The notes: generated by a model from the letters alone, not told the origin. DNA of 64,000 nucleotides from Methylophilaceae bacterium (GCA_013141125.1 JABFRO010000001.1:1426001-1490000); one strand, 5' to 3'. Shown: positions 8,966-18,077, numbered from the stretch's first letter. A program made the numbers and translations.

Positions 8966-9106
8966 CCAAAAGGCAAGACTCCAGCAGCCAGCACATTAAT
9001 TTGCTAAAATCTCCCTCCTGTTTCTTCCGGCGTACTTTTCCTTGAATCCACTTTGGCTCTCCCACTTTACCGCTACCAGCAGCTTAGGCTGCGGCCTAGG
9101 CGAAAC
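8966..9106 (+). repeat. Direct repeat B, copy 2 (leader and start of intact ketosynthase)
   Basis: Counterpart of 6949-7089, about 96 percent identical by eye. Here the sequence continues into a complete ketosynthase gene. Confidence 0.9.
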
Positions 9107-10235
9107 CCTGGACGCGCTGCGCCAAGGCCGTGCGGGCTTGCATCCGTGCACCTTTGATACCGTGAACCTGCCGACGTTTATTGGCGAGGTAGCCGGGTTG
9201 GACGCAGTGCAGTTGCCTGCAAATCTGGCCGAATTTGATTGCCGTAATAACCGCTTGGCCTTGTTAGGCTTGAGCCAGGATGGTTTTACCGAAGCGGTAC
9301 ATGCCGCCAAGGCAAAATACGGTGCGCAGCGCGTGGGATTATTCCTTGGCACCAGCACTTCCGGCATTCTGCAAACCGAGCTGGCTTATCGCCAACGTGA
9401 TGCGGCAACCGGCGCGTTGCCTGAAAATTTCATTTATCGCACCACGCACAGCGCCTATTCCGTGGCCGATTTTACGCGCCATTATTTTGACTTGAGCGGG
9501 CCGGCGGTGGTGGTTTCTTCCGCTTGTTCCTCCAGCGCCAAGGTATTTGCTTCGGCACGGCGCATGATGGCGGCAGGCTTGATAGATGCGGCAATCGTTG
9601 GCGGCGTGGATTCATTGTGTTTGACCACGCTGTATGGCTTCAACTCGCTGGGTCTGATTTCCGCACAGGCTTGTCGCCCTTATGATGCCGAGCGCAATGG
9701 TATTTCGATAGGGGAAGCGGCGGCATTTGCGCTGCTGCAACGCCAACCCGAACAGCTGGATGCCGATGCGGTGTTATTGCTGGGCATCGGTGAATCCAGC
9801 GATGCCTATCATATGTCGTCACCGCATCCGGATGGCCTGGGTGCGCGTATGGCGATGCAGGATGCGCTAAAAATGGCCGGGCTTCAGCCTGCCGAAATTG
9901 ACTATATCAATCTGCATGGCACCGCGACCCAAAGCAACGATGCCGCCGAGGGGAAAGCGGTGCAGCATGTTTTCGGTGCACACACGCCGTGCAGCTCCAC
10001 CAAAGGCACCACCGGCCACACGCTGGGGGCGGCAGGCGGTCTGGAGGCGGTAATTTGCGCGCTGGCACTACAACACGGCTTGTTACCCGCCGGACTGAAT
10101 ACCCAGCAACTCGATCCCGCACTGCATCTGGATTATGTGCTGCAAAACCGCGCGCAGCCGCTAAAGCGCGTACTCAGCAACTCTTTTGGCTTTGGCGGCA
10201 CCAATTGCAGCCTGATTTTTGCTCGGGCAGGTTAA
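9042..10235 (+). CDS. Beta-ketoacyl-ACP synthase (aryl-polyene type)
   Basis: A 397-residue condensing enzyme of the FabF/KS fold. The catalytic Cys162 lies in SSACSSSAK, and the two histidines are in NLHGTATQSND and GTTGHTLGAAGG; the C-terminal SNSFGFGGTN is canonical. It would extend the acyl chain by decarboxylative condensation of malonyl-ACP. The start is a TTG, because no ATG or GTG lies in frame near it and the homology begins there; the same TTG is preserved in the broken copy at 7025. A chain-length-factor gene follows after three bases, so the two probably form a KS/CLF heterodimer. Confidence 0.9.
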   Translation: MNPLWLSHFTATSSLGCGLGETLDALRQGRAGLHPCTFDTVNLPTFIGEVAGLDAVQLPANLAEFDCRNNRLALLGLSQDGFTEAVHAAKAKYGAQRVGLFLGTSTSGILQTELAYRQRDAATGALPENFIYRTTHSAYSVADFTRHYFDLSGPAVVVSSACSSSAKVFASARRMMAAGLIDAAIVGGVDSLCLTTLYGFNSLGLISAQACRPYDAERNGISIGEAAAFALLQRQPEQLDADAVLLLGIGESSDAYHMSSPHPDGLGARMAMQDALKMAGLQPAEIDYINLHGTATQSNDAAEGKAVQHVFGAHTPCSSTKGTTGHTLGAAGGLEAVICALALQHGLLPAGLNTQQLDPALHLDYVLQNRAQPLKRVLSNSFGFGGTNCSLIFARAG

Positions 10236-10238
10236 TCC

Positions 10239-11036
10239 ATGAACACACTTAGCGCCTACATAGAAGGTATAGGTTTACTCGGCCCTGGCTTAACGGATTG
10301 GGCCAGCAGCCAGCCCATCCTCAGCGGCTTGCAAGCCTATCAGCCGGAAAAAACCGTGTTGCCACCGCCTGCATTACTGCCCGCCGCAGAACGCAGGCGC
10401 AGTGGCGTGATTATCAAGCTCACCCAGGCCATAGGGCTGGAAGCCATAACCGCCGCCAAACAGGATGCGGCCAGCTTGCCCAGTGTGTTTGCGGCCTCTG
10501 GCGGTGATGGTGCCAACTGCCATAACATCTGTGAAATGCTGGCCTCCGATGACAGGGAAATCTCGCCCACGCGCTTTCATAATTCGGTGCATAACGCCGC
10601 CGCCGGTTACTGGAGCATTGCCACCGGCGCAATGGCCACCGCCTCGGTTGTCAGTGCTTTTGATGCGAGTTTCAGCGCGGGCTTGCTGGAAGCGCTCACC
10701 CAGGTGGTGGTGGATAACACCCATAGCATTTTACTAAGCTACGATACCACCTACCCGGAACCACTATTCAGCACCCGTCCCATCAGCGATGCGTTTGGCA
10801 TTGCGCTGGTACTGGCACCGCAGCCCAGCGCGCAATCGCTGGTGAAAATCAGCGTCAGCCTAACCGATGCCAGCGCCGACAAACTGACCGACAATGCATT
10901 GGAAAGCCTGCGCAGCGCCATCCCCGCCGCACGCGGATTGCCGCTGTTGCGCGCCATCGCATTGCAAACCGATCAGCATGTAGTGCTGGATTATCTCGAC
11001 AACCTGCGCCTCGCCGTGACCATCACACCTTGTTGA
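10239..11036 (+). CDS. Ketosynthase chain-length factor
   Basis: A 265-residue protein of the 'beta-ketoacyl synthase chain length factor' family. It has a thiolase-like half fold (SPTRFHNSVHNAAAGYWSI and a DASFSAGLLEAL segment) but no catalytic Cys/His/His triad, as expected for the non-catalytic partner of a ketosynthase. It immediately follows the ketosynthase and overlaps the dehydratase gene. In aryl-polyene pathways this pair sets product length. Confidence 0.85.
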   Translation: MNTLSAYIEGIGLLGPGLTDWASSQPILSGLQAYQPEKTVLPPPALLPAAERRRSGVIIKLTQAIGLEAITAAKQDAASLPSVFAASGGDGANCHNICEMLASDDREISPTRFHNSVHNAAAGYWSIATGAMATASVVSAFDASFSAGLLEALTQVVVDNTHSILLSYDTTYPEPLFSTRPISDAFGIALVLAPQPSAQSLVKISVSLTDASADKLTDNALESLRSAIPAARGLPLLRAIALQTDQHVVLDYLDNLRLAVTITPC

Positions 11037-11515
11037 ATATCGCCAAATGCGATCAGGCCGTACTCGACCACAACTGGATTGCCCGGCATATTCCGCATCA
11101 GGGCAGCATGTGTTTGCTCGATTATGTAGAAGCCTGGGATGCAAAGCGCATTCTGTGCCGCGCTAGCAGCCACCGCGCTGCCGATAACCCGTTACGTACT
11201 TTTGGTCAGCTCGGCGCTGCCTGCGGCATTGAATACGCTGCACAAGCCATGGCGGTACATGGCGCGTTAATGGCAGCGGCGGATAGCGTTCAAGCGCAGG
11301 TTGGCTATCTGGTCAGCATACGCGGCGCACAGCTTTACGTGCCACAGCTGGATAACATTGCCGCCGATCTGGAAATAGAGGCCAGTTGCATCGCGCATAA
11401 TGAAAACAACATACTTTATCAATTCAGCATCAGCGCAGCAGGCCAATTATTATTGCAAGGGCGCGCCGCCGTCGTGCTCAACGCGGAAGCACTCACCTCA
11501 GGACACCCTCTATGA
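11030..11515 (+). CDS. Hotdog-fold 3-hydroxyacyl-ACP dehydratase
   Basis: A 161-residue single hotdog domain. IPHQGSMCLLDYV matches the FabZ-like HxGxxxL(I) catalytic loop, and AACGIEYAAQAMAVHG corresponds to the central hotdog helix with its acidic residue. It would dehydrate 3-hydroxyacyl-ACP to the trans-2-enoyl product, leaving the double bond in place. The start is non-ATG: TTG codons at 11030 and 11033 overlap the end of the chain-length factor. It ends in ATGA with the reductase gene. Confidence 0.8.
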   Translation: MLNIAKCDQAVLDHNWIARHIPHQGSMCLLDYVEAWDAKRILCRASSHRAADNPLRTFGQLGAACGIEYAAQAMAVHGALMAAADSVQAQVGYLVSIRGAQLYVPQLDNIAADLEIEASCIAHNENNILYQFSISAAGQLLLQGRAAVVLNAEALTSGHPL

Positions 11516-12231
11516 AAAGAGCTTTAATCACCGGCGGTAGTGGCGGCATAGGCGCGGCCATTTGTCAGCGCCTGGCGGCAGATGGTTGCCATGTCTACAT
11601 CCACGCGCATCATGGCTTGCCAGCTGCACAGGCACTGGCCACAGCCATTATTGCCAGTGGCGGCAGTGCCGAAGTGCTGAGTTTTGATGTCACCGACAGC
11701 GCCGCCGTCACCGATGTGCTAACGCCCTTGATTGAAAATGCGCCGATTCAGATTGTGGTCAATAATGCCGGCATCCACGATGATGCCGTGTTCCCCGGCA
11801 TGAGCGCCGCCCAATGGCACCGGGTAATTGATGTCTCGGTTAACGGTTTTTTTAATGTCACTCAACCGCTAATGATGCCCATGATACGCAGTCGCTGGGG
11901 ACGCATTATCAATGTGTCATCCATCTCGGCGCTGGCGGGCAATGCCGGTCAGGTGAATTATTCCGCCGCCAAGGGCGCACTGAATTCCGCTACCAAATCA
12001 CTGGCGCGCGAAGTAGCCAGCCGAGGCATTACCGTCAACGCGGTGGCACCGGGCATTATAGATACGACCATGAGCGAAGCGGCATTCGATGCCCAAACCA
12101 TCGCCAGCATGGTGCCTATGAAGCGCGCGGGAACCCCAACCGAAGTGGCCGATCTCATCGGTTTTCTTGCCTCTAAACAGGCCGCCTATATCACCGGGCA
12201 GATCATCTCCATCAACGGCGGCATGTTTTAA
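11512..12231 (+). CDS. 3-oxoacyl-ACP reductase, FabG-like SDR
   Basis: A 239-residue short-chain dehydrogenase. The cofactor motif is TGGSGGIG near residue 7, NNAG follows around residue 84, and the catalytic Ser/Tyr/Lys are in NVSSISALAG and YSAAKGAL. It would reduce 3-ketoacyl-ACP with NADPH. With the upstream ketosynthase, chain-length factor and dehydratase it gives the condense-reduce-dehydrate cycle of polyene synthesis. No enoyl reductase is present, consistent with a conjugated product. It starts by ATGA overlap. Confidence 0.9.
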   Translation: MKRALITGGSGGIGAAICQRLAADGCHVYIHAHHGLPAAQALATAIIASGGSAEVLSFDVTDSAAVTDVLTPLIENAPIQIVVNNAGIHDDAVFPGMSAAQWHRVIDVSVNGFFNVTQPLMMPMIRSRWGRIINVSSISALAGNAGQVNYSAAKGALNSATKSLAREVASRGITVNAVAPGIIDTTMSEAAFDAQTIASMVPMKRAGTPTEVADLIGFLASKQAAYITGQIISINGGMF

Positions 12232-12260
12232 CTGGTGAATTCAACACTGAAAGCCTTGCC

Positions 12261-13535
12261 ATGACCATCGGCATTCAAATCAGCGCCCATAAAACCGAGG
12301 CGCTGCTGTTTTTTACGCTGTTGCAACTCACAGTCATCGTGTTGGCAGCGCGTATCGGCGGCGAAATCGCGCTACGTGTCGGACAATCTGCTGTCGTCGG
12401 CGAAATCGTACTGGGGATTTTGCTCGGCCCCTCCTTGTTCGGTCTGCTCGCGCCCGATTTATTTCAGTACGTGTTCCATTCCGGCAGCCCCGAACCCATG
12501 CAAATGTTGTCGCAAATTGGTTTGGTGTTGCTGATGTTCCAGATCGGCCTCGAATTCGATTTTTCCCATTTAAGTGAACGCCGCAATCGCAAAATCATGT
12601 TATGGGTGGCCGTTGCCAGCCTGATCGCACCGTTTGCACTGGGTTACGGCATAGGCCGGATCAGCGCACCGGCTTTATCACCAGGCGCACACCCTGTGGC
12701 CTCCGCGCTCTTCATCGCCACCGCGTTTTCCATCACCGCCTTGCCCATACTGGGGCGCATCATGATGGAATTCGACATGACGCGCACGGCTATAGGCGTG
12801 ATTGCCATCAGCGCCGCCGCCATCAACGATGTCATCGGCTGGCTGCTCTTGGCGCTGGTGACTACCCTCACTCTCACCAATTTCGATGCACCCAGCTTTG
12901 CCCTGAAAGTGGCGCTGGTGCTGCTGTTCTTCGCGGTGAGCTGGTTTGCCGTGCGCCCGCTGATGAAGCACATATTGCATCGTTTTGATGCCAAAAGCGG
13001 CGTGCTGGACAACAACTTGCTGGGAATCGTACTTGCCGCCATTTTTCTATCCGCCATGACCACCTATCAACTCGGCATTTTCGCCATTTTTGGCGGCTTT
13101 ATGATGGGCGTGTTATTGCATGATGAACACGCTTTTGTAAAAACCTGGCGCACCCGCATCAGCCCCTTCGTCATGGTGTTTTTCCTGCCCATCTTTTTCA
13201 CCTATACCGGCCTGCGCACCAATATCGGCAGCCTGGATAGCGCCGCCGCTTGGGGCTGGTGCGCGCTGATCGTGTTCCTCGCCACGCTGGGAAAATTCGG
13301 CGGTGCCTATCTGGCGGCACGCTTGGCGGGTATGAATCACATGCAAGCCAAAATACTCGGCATCATGATGAACACCCGTGCCCTGATGGAACTGATCGTA
13401 ATTAACGTAGGCTATGATTTGGGCGTAATCTCCCAGCAAATGTTTACCATTCTAGTCATCATGGCCGTTTTCAGCACCATTATCACCAGCCCCTGCCTGC
13501 GGCGCTGGCTGCCCCGTATTGGGATTGCAGTTTAG
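12261..13535 (+). CDS. Cation:proton antiporter (Kef/CPA2 type)
   Basis: A 424-residue integral membrane protein of about 12-13 helices. Motifs include GEIVLGILLGPSLFG in helix 2, LMFQIGLEFD, and the paired AAINDVIGWLLLA with the CPA2 ion-binding Asp. It lacks the C-terminal TrkA-N regulatory domain of KefB/C, so it is a membrane core only. It follows the reductase after 29 bases and may be read from the same transcript. The transported cation (K+ or Na+) cannot be told from sequence. Confidence 0.85.
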   Translation: MTIGIQISAHKTEALLFFTLLQLTVIVLAARIGGEIALRVGQSAVVGEIVLGILLGPSLFGLLAPDLFQYVFHSGSPEPMQMLSQIGLVLLMFQIGLEFDFSHLSERRNRKIMLWVAVASLIAPFALGYGIGRISAPALSPGAHPVASALFIATAFSITALPILGRIMMEFDMTRTAIGVIAISAAAINDVIGWLLLALVTTLTLTNFDAPSFALKVALVLLFFAVSWFAVRPLMKHILHRFDAKSGVLDNNLLGIVLAAIFLSAMTTYQLGIFAIFGGFMMGVLLHDEHAFVKTWRTRISPFVMVFFLPIFFTYTGLRTNIGSLDSAAAWGWCALIVFLATLGKFGGAYLAARLAGMNHMQAKILGIMMNTRALMELIVINVGYDLGVISQQMFTILVIMAVFSTIITSPCLRRWLPRIGIAV

Positions 13536-13594
13536 CCTCTATGGAGGCTTCATCTCGGCTTCAAAGAGTTGACCATTCAGAATAGCAACAGAAA

Positions 13595-14470
13595 TCAAAC
13601 TCCAGACCGGCGCTTGGCTATGTATTGCAAGCCTGAATCCACACTCATAATCAGCGTGAGCGCTACAATAAACAGCACCATGCCGGCAAAGCCATGCACA
13701 AAACCTTGCCCGGCCTCATCTCCATAATAAAAAGTGACCAGTGTGAGCACCATCACCCGAATAACATTAGCGGTGAAGGAGATAGGGATAATCAAAATAG
13801 CCAGCGTGATATTGCGGAAGAACGAATCATGACGCACGATGTTGAGGTATAACAGACCAAGCGCTTCCAGTGAAATAAGCGTGTGCATACCAGCGCAAGC
13901 ATCGGCCACTAGCAACTGATATTGACCGATTTGCAAAATAACGCCACTTCGTGCGATAGGATAGCCAAACCAGTAGAGCACATTTTCAGCCACGTAAGAA
14001 ACTGCAATTTTCATTGGCATGGTGACGGCATCAATGAAAAAGCCGGGAAGTGGAATCATGAACAATATGAAAAATAGCGGAAACCAGAGTGCCCTGAGTG
14101 CCGGTGCGCCGCGTGTGATGAGCAAAATGCCGGCAAAAACAGGGATCTGTGAGCCAATGTCAAAAATAAGAATATCCTGCGAGCGACCAAGGATATAAAG
14201 CACCAAGCCGATAGTTAGACTGATGCTACCCAGAATTGGGTGCGTTTTACTAGTCGTTTCCGCCAGAAATGCTGCACGTTCCTGCCAGAGCAGGTAGAGC
14301 ACTACGACCAGCACTATTGGTCCATGCGCTTGATCCTGCTGATTCCATAAACTTGTAGCCAGATTATGGTAAGTGGGCGCATACAAGGCCAACAAGCCCA
14401 GCAATATCGGCCACCAGCGATTGAGCGCTTGCAATAACGGGGAAGGTGGCATTGGGGAGATGGCAATCAT
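13595..14470 (-). CDS. xrtB: Exosortase (XrtB type)
   Basis: A 291-residue membrane protein with about eight helices. The exosortase catalytic residues are all visible: Cys in LLVADACAGMHTL, Arg in TANVIRVMVL and His in GFVHGFAGM. Exosortases are thought to cleave the C-terminal PEP-CTERM signal of exported proteins at the inner membrane and to pass them towards the surface. It is a short core enzyme without a fused EpsI domain, and no EPS genes adjoin it, which fits the betaproteobacterial XrtB group. A likely substrate is encoded at 38189-39031, 24 kb away. The B-type assignment is from general resemblance. Confidence 0.85.
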   Translation of the reverse strand: MIAISPMPPSPLLQALNRWWPILLGLLALYAPTYHNLATSLWNQQDQAHGPIVLVVVLYLLWQERAAFLAETTSKTHPILGSISLTIGLVLYILGRSQDILIFDIGSQIPVFAGILLITRGAPALRALWFPLFFILFMIPLPGFFIDAVTMPMKIAVSYVAENVLYWFGYPIARSGVILQIGQYQLLVADACAGMHTLISLEALGLLYLNIVRHDSFFRNITLAILIIPISFTANVIRVMVLTLVTFYYGDEAGQGFVHGFAGMVLFIVALTLIMSVDSGLQYIAKRRSGV

Positions 14471-14570
14471 GGAGATCAGATAGAGTAGTTAATTAATTGT
14501 TTGATTATATGACAAGTTACAGCAGGGCTATGACAGCTTGATGAAAAGCAATGATTTAAGTGCACTTAAA

Positions 14571-15008
14571 TTACCTGCTAGCTTTAAGCTGCATACACGC
14601 CAAATAAGCTTCTGCATCCGGCGGTTGTTGGGCACGTTGCGCTTGCCAGATGGTTTCGGCTAGGCAGTCCATCAAGTCATGCTGGGCGTGGTGTGGATCG
14701 GCGTTTTTTTGTTGCAGACTTTGATACGCTGACACTATGCCGAATGGCTGATTGATGGCAATTTGTTCCAGTACGGAAAGATGCAAGCTCATGTGTAAAA
14801 ACGGGTTGGTTTCGCCCATTTCAGGGAAATAAGCCTGCTCCAGATAACGCTCTGAGGCATTCAGTACGGCGTGATATTCAGGATGCATATGCATGACTTG
14901 CAGCGCGATGGCTTCCAGATCGGAGAGCTTGGATTGCTGTTTAAACTTGCTCCAGGTATCAAAAAAGAATTGCCTGACCTGGTCTCGGCTGGGGTTGAAT
15001 AAAGCCAT
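14571..15008 (-). CDS. DUF1841 family protein
   Basis: A 145-residue soluble, helical protein beginning MALFNPSRDQVRQFFFDTW, the DUF1841 signature, with a HMSLHLSVLEQI segment rich in histidines in the middle. The family is common beside nth and rnf genes in betaproteobacteria, and its function is unknown. It lies 26 bases downstream of nth on the same strand and is probably cotranscribed with it. Confidence 0.85.
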   Translation of the reverse strand: MALFNPSRDQVRQFFFDTWSKFKQQSKLSDLEAIALQVMHMHPEYHAVLNASERYLEQAYFPEMGETNPFLHMSLHLSVLEQIAINQPFGIVSAYQSLQQKNADPHHAQHDLMDCLAETIWQAQRAQQPPDAEAYLACMQLKASR

Positions 15009-15034
15009 TTATCTGGTTTTCACTCTCTTGATTA

Positions 15035-15670
15035 TCAAACGAATTCCTTGGCTTTGTATTCACATAAATCGGCAATCACACACACGCCACATTTGGGTTT
15101 GCGCGCCACACAGATGTAGCGTCCATGCAATATCAGCAAATGATGCGCATCCATCAAATACTCGCGCGGCACGGCTTTCATCAGCTTGATTTCAACTTCC
15201 AGCGGCGTTTTGCCGGGAGCCAGTTTGGTGCGGTTACCCAGCCGAAACAAGTGCGTATCGACGGCGATGGTGGGCTGGCCAAAAGCGGTATTGAGCATAA
15301 CATTGGCGGTTTTGCGCCCTACTCCCGGCAACCGCTCCAAATCTTCACGCTTGTCTGGCACTTGACCTGCGTAATCATCCACCAGCATCTGGCAGGTGGC
15401 GATGACATTTTTGGCTTTGCTGCGATACAGGCCTATGGTTTTGATGTGGGACTCCAGGCCTTCCACGCCCAAGGCGAGTATGGCTTGCGGCGTATTGGCC
15501 CGGGGGAAAAGTTTGGCGGTAGCCAGGTTGACACCTTTATCGGTGGCTTGCGCCGACAAAATAACGGCAATCAACAGCTCAAACGTGCTGGTATGCACCA
15601 GCTCTGTAGTTGGCTCGGGAATTGCCAAGCTCAAGCGGCGGAAAATCTCCAGGCGTTTTTCCGCGTTCAT
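15035..15670 (-). CDS. nth: Endonuclease III
   Basis: A 211-residue DNA glycosylase/AP lyase that removes oxidised pyrimidines. Visible are the helix-hairpin-helix LPGVGRKTANVML containing the catalytic Lys, the catalytic Asp in VDTHLFRLGNR, and the C-terminal [4Fe-4S] cluster C-x6-C-x2-C-x5-C. The start at 15670 (MNAEKRLEIF) is preferred over 15676 because it matches the usual family N-terminus. It sits just after rnfE, as in many proteobacteria. Confidence 0.95.
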   Translation of the reverse strand: MNAEKRLEIFRRLSLAIPEPTTELVHTSTFELLIAVILSAQATDKGVNLATAKLFPRANTPQAILALGVEGLESHIKTIGLYRSKAKNVIATCQMLVDDYAGQVPDKREDLERLPGVGRKTANVMLNTAFGQPTIAVDTHLFRLGNRTKLAPGKTPLEVEIKLMKAVPREYLMDAHHLLILHGRYICVARKPKCGVCVIADLCEYKAKEFV

Positions 15671-15691
15671 GAACAAGCGTTGGCGGATGAA

Positions 15692-16375
15692 TTAATGACT
15701 TGGCGCAGCGGCCAGCGGTGGCATGGCAAGGGCTTTGGGCGCGGCTTTTCTGATCTCAACCCAATTGCGCACAGCAATCAGCAAGCCTAAACCTATAAAT
15801 GCACCAGGCGGCAATACCGCCAGCAGAAAGCCGTGATAATCGGGGATGACTGTAACAATGAAGGCCTTGCTGGCAGGCCCCAAAGCCAAATCCACACCGG
15901 AAAACAAAGTACCTTTACCTACCACCTCGCGCATGGCTCCCAGCAAAGCCAGCACCAGGGATAAACCTATGCCCATCATGAAGCCATCGAGTATGGAAGG
16001 CGTGGTCGGATTTCTGGCGGCGAAGGCTTCAACGCGCGCCAATACAATGCAGTTCGTTACAATCAAGGGAATAAAAATCCCCAGCACTTTATGCAGTGGG
16101 TGTGCAAACGCATTCATGCCCAAATCAATCACCGTGACCAGCGCCGCGATAATCAGGATAAACACCGGCAGGCGAATTTCTTCCGGCACAAAACGGCGGA
16201 TAGGAGAAACCGCACCATTGCTCGCCGCCATCACCAACGCGGTGAGCAAGCCTAAGCTCACGCCATTCACGACAGTTGTGGTCACGGCCAGCGTCGGACA
16301 CAAGCCCAACAGCTGCACCACGCCCGGATTTTGTTTCCATAGCCCGTTTTCTACAATGTCTTTATACACGCTCAT
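15692..16375 (-). CDS. rnfE: Rnf complex subunit E
   Basis: A 227-residue inner membrane protein with six predicted helices and the paired motifs VQLLGLCPTLAV and LIVTNCIVLARVEAFA shared by RnfA/RnfE and NqrD/E. The conserved cysteines help hold the intramembrane iron site. It overlaps rnfG by ATGA. The complex couples electron transfer between NADH and ferredoxin to ion movement across the membrane. Confidence 0.95.
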   Translation of the reverse strand: MSVYKDIVENGLWKQNPGVVQLLGLCPTLAVTTTVVNGVSLGLLTALVMAASNGAVSPIRRFVPEEIRLPVFILIIAALVTVIDLGMNAFAHPLHKVLGIFIPLIVTNCIVLARVEAFAARNPTTPSILDGFMMGIGLSLVLALLGAMREVVGKGTLFSGVDLALGPASKAFIVTVIPDYHGFLLAVLPPGAFIGLGLLIAVRNWVEIRKAAPKALAMPPLAAAPSH

Positions 16376-17052
16376 TTTTGCTCTCCCGCTGCCGCAAATA
16401 ATTCATTTTGATGCGCCTGAAAATATTGCAAAGTCTGGTGCACGGCCTTAACTACCGCACGCGGCGTAATGGTGGCACCCGCCATATAATCAAAATTGCC
16501 GCCGTCCTTTTTGACTTTCCAGTATTCATCCTGGGCTTCATTTTCTAGCGCTTTGCCGTCTTGCGTTTTAGCCAAGGACTGATTATCAAAATGCTTGATC
16601 CAATCACTATGCGCAATATCAATATAATCACCCAAGCCTGGTGTTTCCCTGTGCGCCAACACACGCACCCCGGCCAGACTACCGTCATGACGAATCGCAA
16701 TCAGCAACTTGATTTCTCCGCTATAACCATCCGGCGCAATCGCTTCCAGCACCACCGCAGCGGGCTTTTCGCTTAATCGCGCACGATAGGCCAGCGTTTT
16801 ACTGGTGTTGCCCAATAAGCCGCCCGCTGCAATCTCCACGGTATCTTTTAACAGATTATTGTCATGCAATGAGGGTGGCAGCACTTCGTTCAGCAATGTT
16901 AAACGCGCTTCGGCTTCGCTGGCTTCTATCGGTGTTTTGGTGCTGAAATAGGTAAACGCCAGCAAGGCCGTTCCCACCATGGTAAACAGCACCATGATGG
17001 CCGTGGTGATGGCGGTATGTTTAAATTTAGACTCATTCATATCCACACTCAT
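16372..17052 (-). CDS. rnfG: Rnf complex subunit G (FMN-binding)
   Basis: A 226-residue protein with one N-terminal membrane anchor (about residues 14-34) and a periplasmic FMN-binding domain. The covalent FMN site is the threonine in AGATITPRAV, the usual S(T)GAT motif of RnfG/NqrC. It overlaps rnfD and rnfE by four bases at either end. An in-frame ATG at 17040 (MNESKF) is a possible alternative start. Confidence 0.95.
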   Translation of the reverse strand: MSVDMNESKFKHTAITTAIMVLFTMVGTALLAFTYFSTKTPIEASEAEARLTLLNEVLPPSLHDNNLLKDTVEIAAGGLLGNTSKTLAYRARLSEKPAAVVLEAIAPDGYSGEIKLLIAIRHDGSLAGVRVLAHRETPGLGDYIDIAHSDWIKHFDNQSLAKTQDGKALENEAQDEYWKVKKDGGNFDYMAGATITPRAVVKAVHQTLQYFQAHQNELFAAAGEQK

Positions 17053-18068
17053 TTTGCATGTCCATAGACGCGCGGTTGCGTGTAGGCATCAATTAGTGGC
17101 ACCGCGATATTAAACAACAATACGGAAAAAGCCACGCCATCAGGATAGCCGCCATAGACGCGGATTAGATAGGTGAGAATGCCTATACCAGCGGCAAAAA
17201 TCAGCTTACCTAGCGGCGTAGTAGGCCCGCTTATCGGATCGGTAATAATAAAAAAAGCGCACAGCATGGTGGCACCGCTCAACAGATGAAACGCCGGATT
17301 GGCAAAATGGGCAGGGTCAAGCAGATAAAACACACCCGCCATCAATGCCAGCGCCGCCAGAAAAGCGCTGGGCAAATGCCAGCTGATAATGCGCTGTTGA
17401 ATCAAATACAGGCCGCCCAGCAAATAAGCACCCGTCACCCATTCGCCGCCCTTGCCACCCAACACGCCAAAAATAGGTGCCTGTGTGATGGCTTGCACCT
17501 GATGATGCAACCCCAGCTGGGTTTTAAGATAATCCAGCGGCGTGGCCGAAGTGATGGCATCTACTAGCACGCCGTTCGGCAATGCCCCTGCAAAAATAAA
17601 ATGCAGCTGATCGCTAAAACCCAACGGCGTTTGCGCCAACAGTAGCGGCGCAGGCCATTTGGTCATGATGGCAGGGAAAGAAATCAGCAGTACCGCATAG
17701 CCTATCATGGCCGGATTAAACGGGTTATAGCCCAAGCCGCCATACAGCTGCTTGGCAATGACAATGGCAAATAAAGTGCCTACTACCACCAGCCACCATG
17801 GCGCCAGTGGCGGCAAGGCCAAAGCCAGCAACCAGGCTGTAACCAGCGCACTACCATCCATCAAAAACGGCTTGATCGGCCTATCCCGCCATTTCAGCAG
17901 AATAGCTTCTGAAGCCAATGCAGTGATAGAGGCCAGCGTCAATGTGACCAAGATGCCGCCGCCGAAAATCCATACATAGGCGGCAATGCCCGGCAGCAGA
18001 GCGAGCAGCACTTTGAGCATAATGGTAGTTACGCTGGGAGCTTGGGTAATATAAGGTGAACGATTCAT
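17049..18068 (-). CDS. rnfD: Rnf complex subunit D
   Basis: A 339-residue membrane protein with about ten helices. The covalent FMN attachment site is the Thr of HLLSGATMLCAFF in the second half, and the N-terminal GGILVTL and the KQLYGGLGYNPFNPAM loop are typical of RnfD/NqrB. It lies nine bases downstream of rnfC on the same strand and overlaps rnfG. Confidence 0.95.
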   Translation of the reverse strand: MNRSPYITQAPSVTTIMLKVLLALLPGIAAYVWIFGGGILVTLTLASITALASEAILLKWRDRPIKPFLMDGSALVTAWLLALALPPLAPWWLVVVGTLFAIVIAKQLYGGLGYNPFNPAMIGYAVLLISFPAIMTKWPAPLLLAQTPLGFSDQLHFIFAGALPNGVLVDAITSATPLDYLKTQLGLHHQVQAITQAPIFGVLGGKGGEWVTGAYLLGGLYLIQQRIISWHLPSAFLAALALMAGVFYLLDPAHFANPAFHLLSGATMLCAFFIITDPISGPTTPLGKLIFAAGIGILTYLIRVYGGYPDGVAFSVLLFNIAVPLIDAYTQPRVYGHAK

Positions 18069-18077
18069 TTTAGTTTT

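Noticed and set aside
13535-13548. Terminator after the cation antiporter (GCCTC/GAGGC)
   Set aside because: Only five base pairs and no T-tract; too weak to call.
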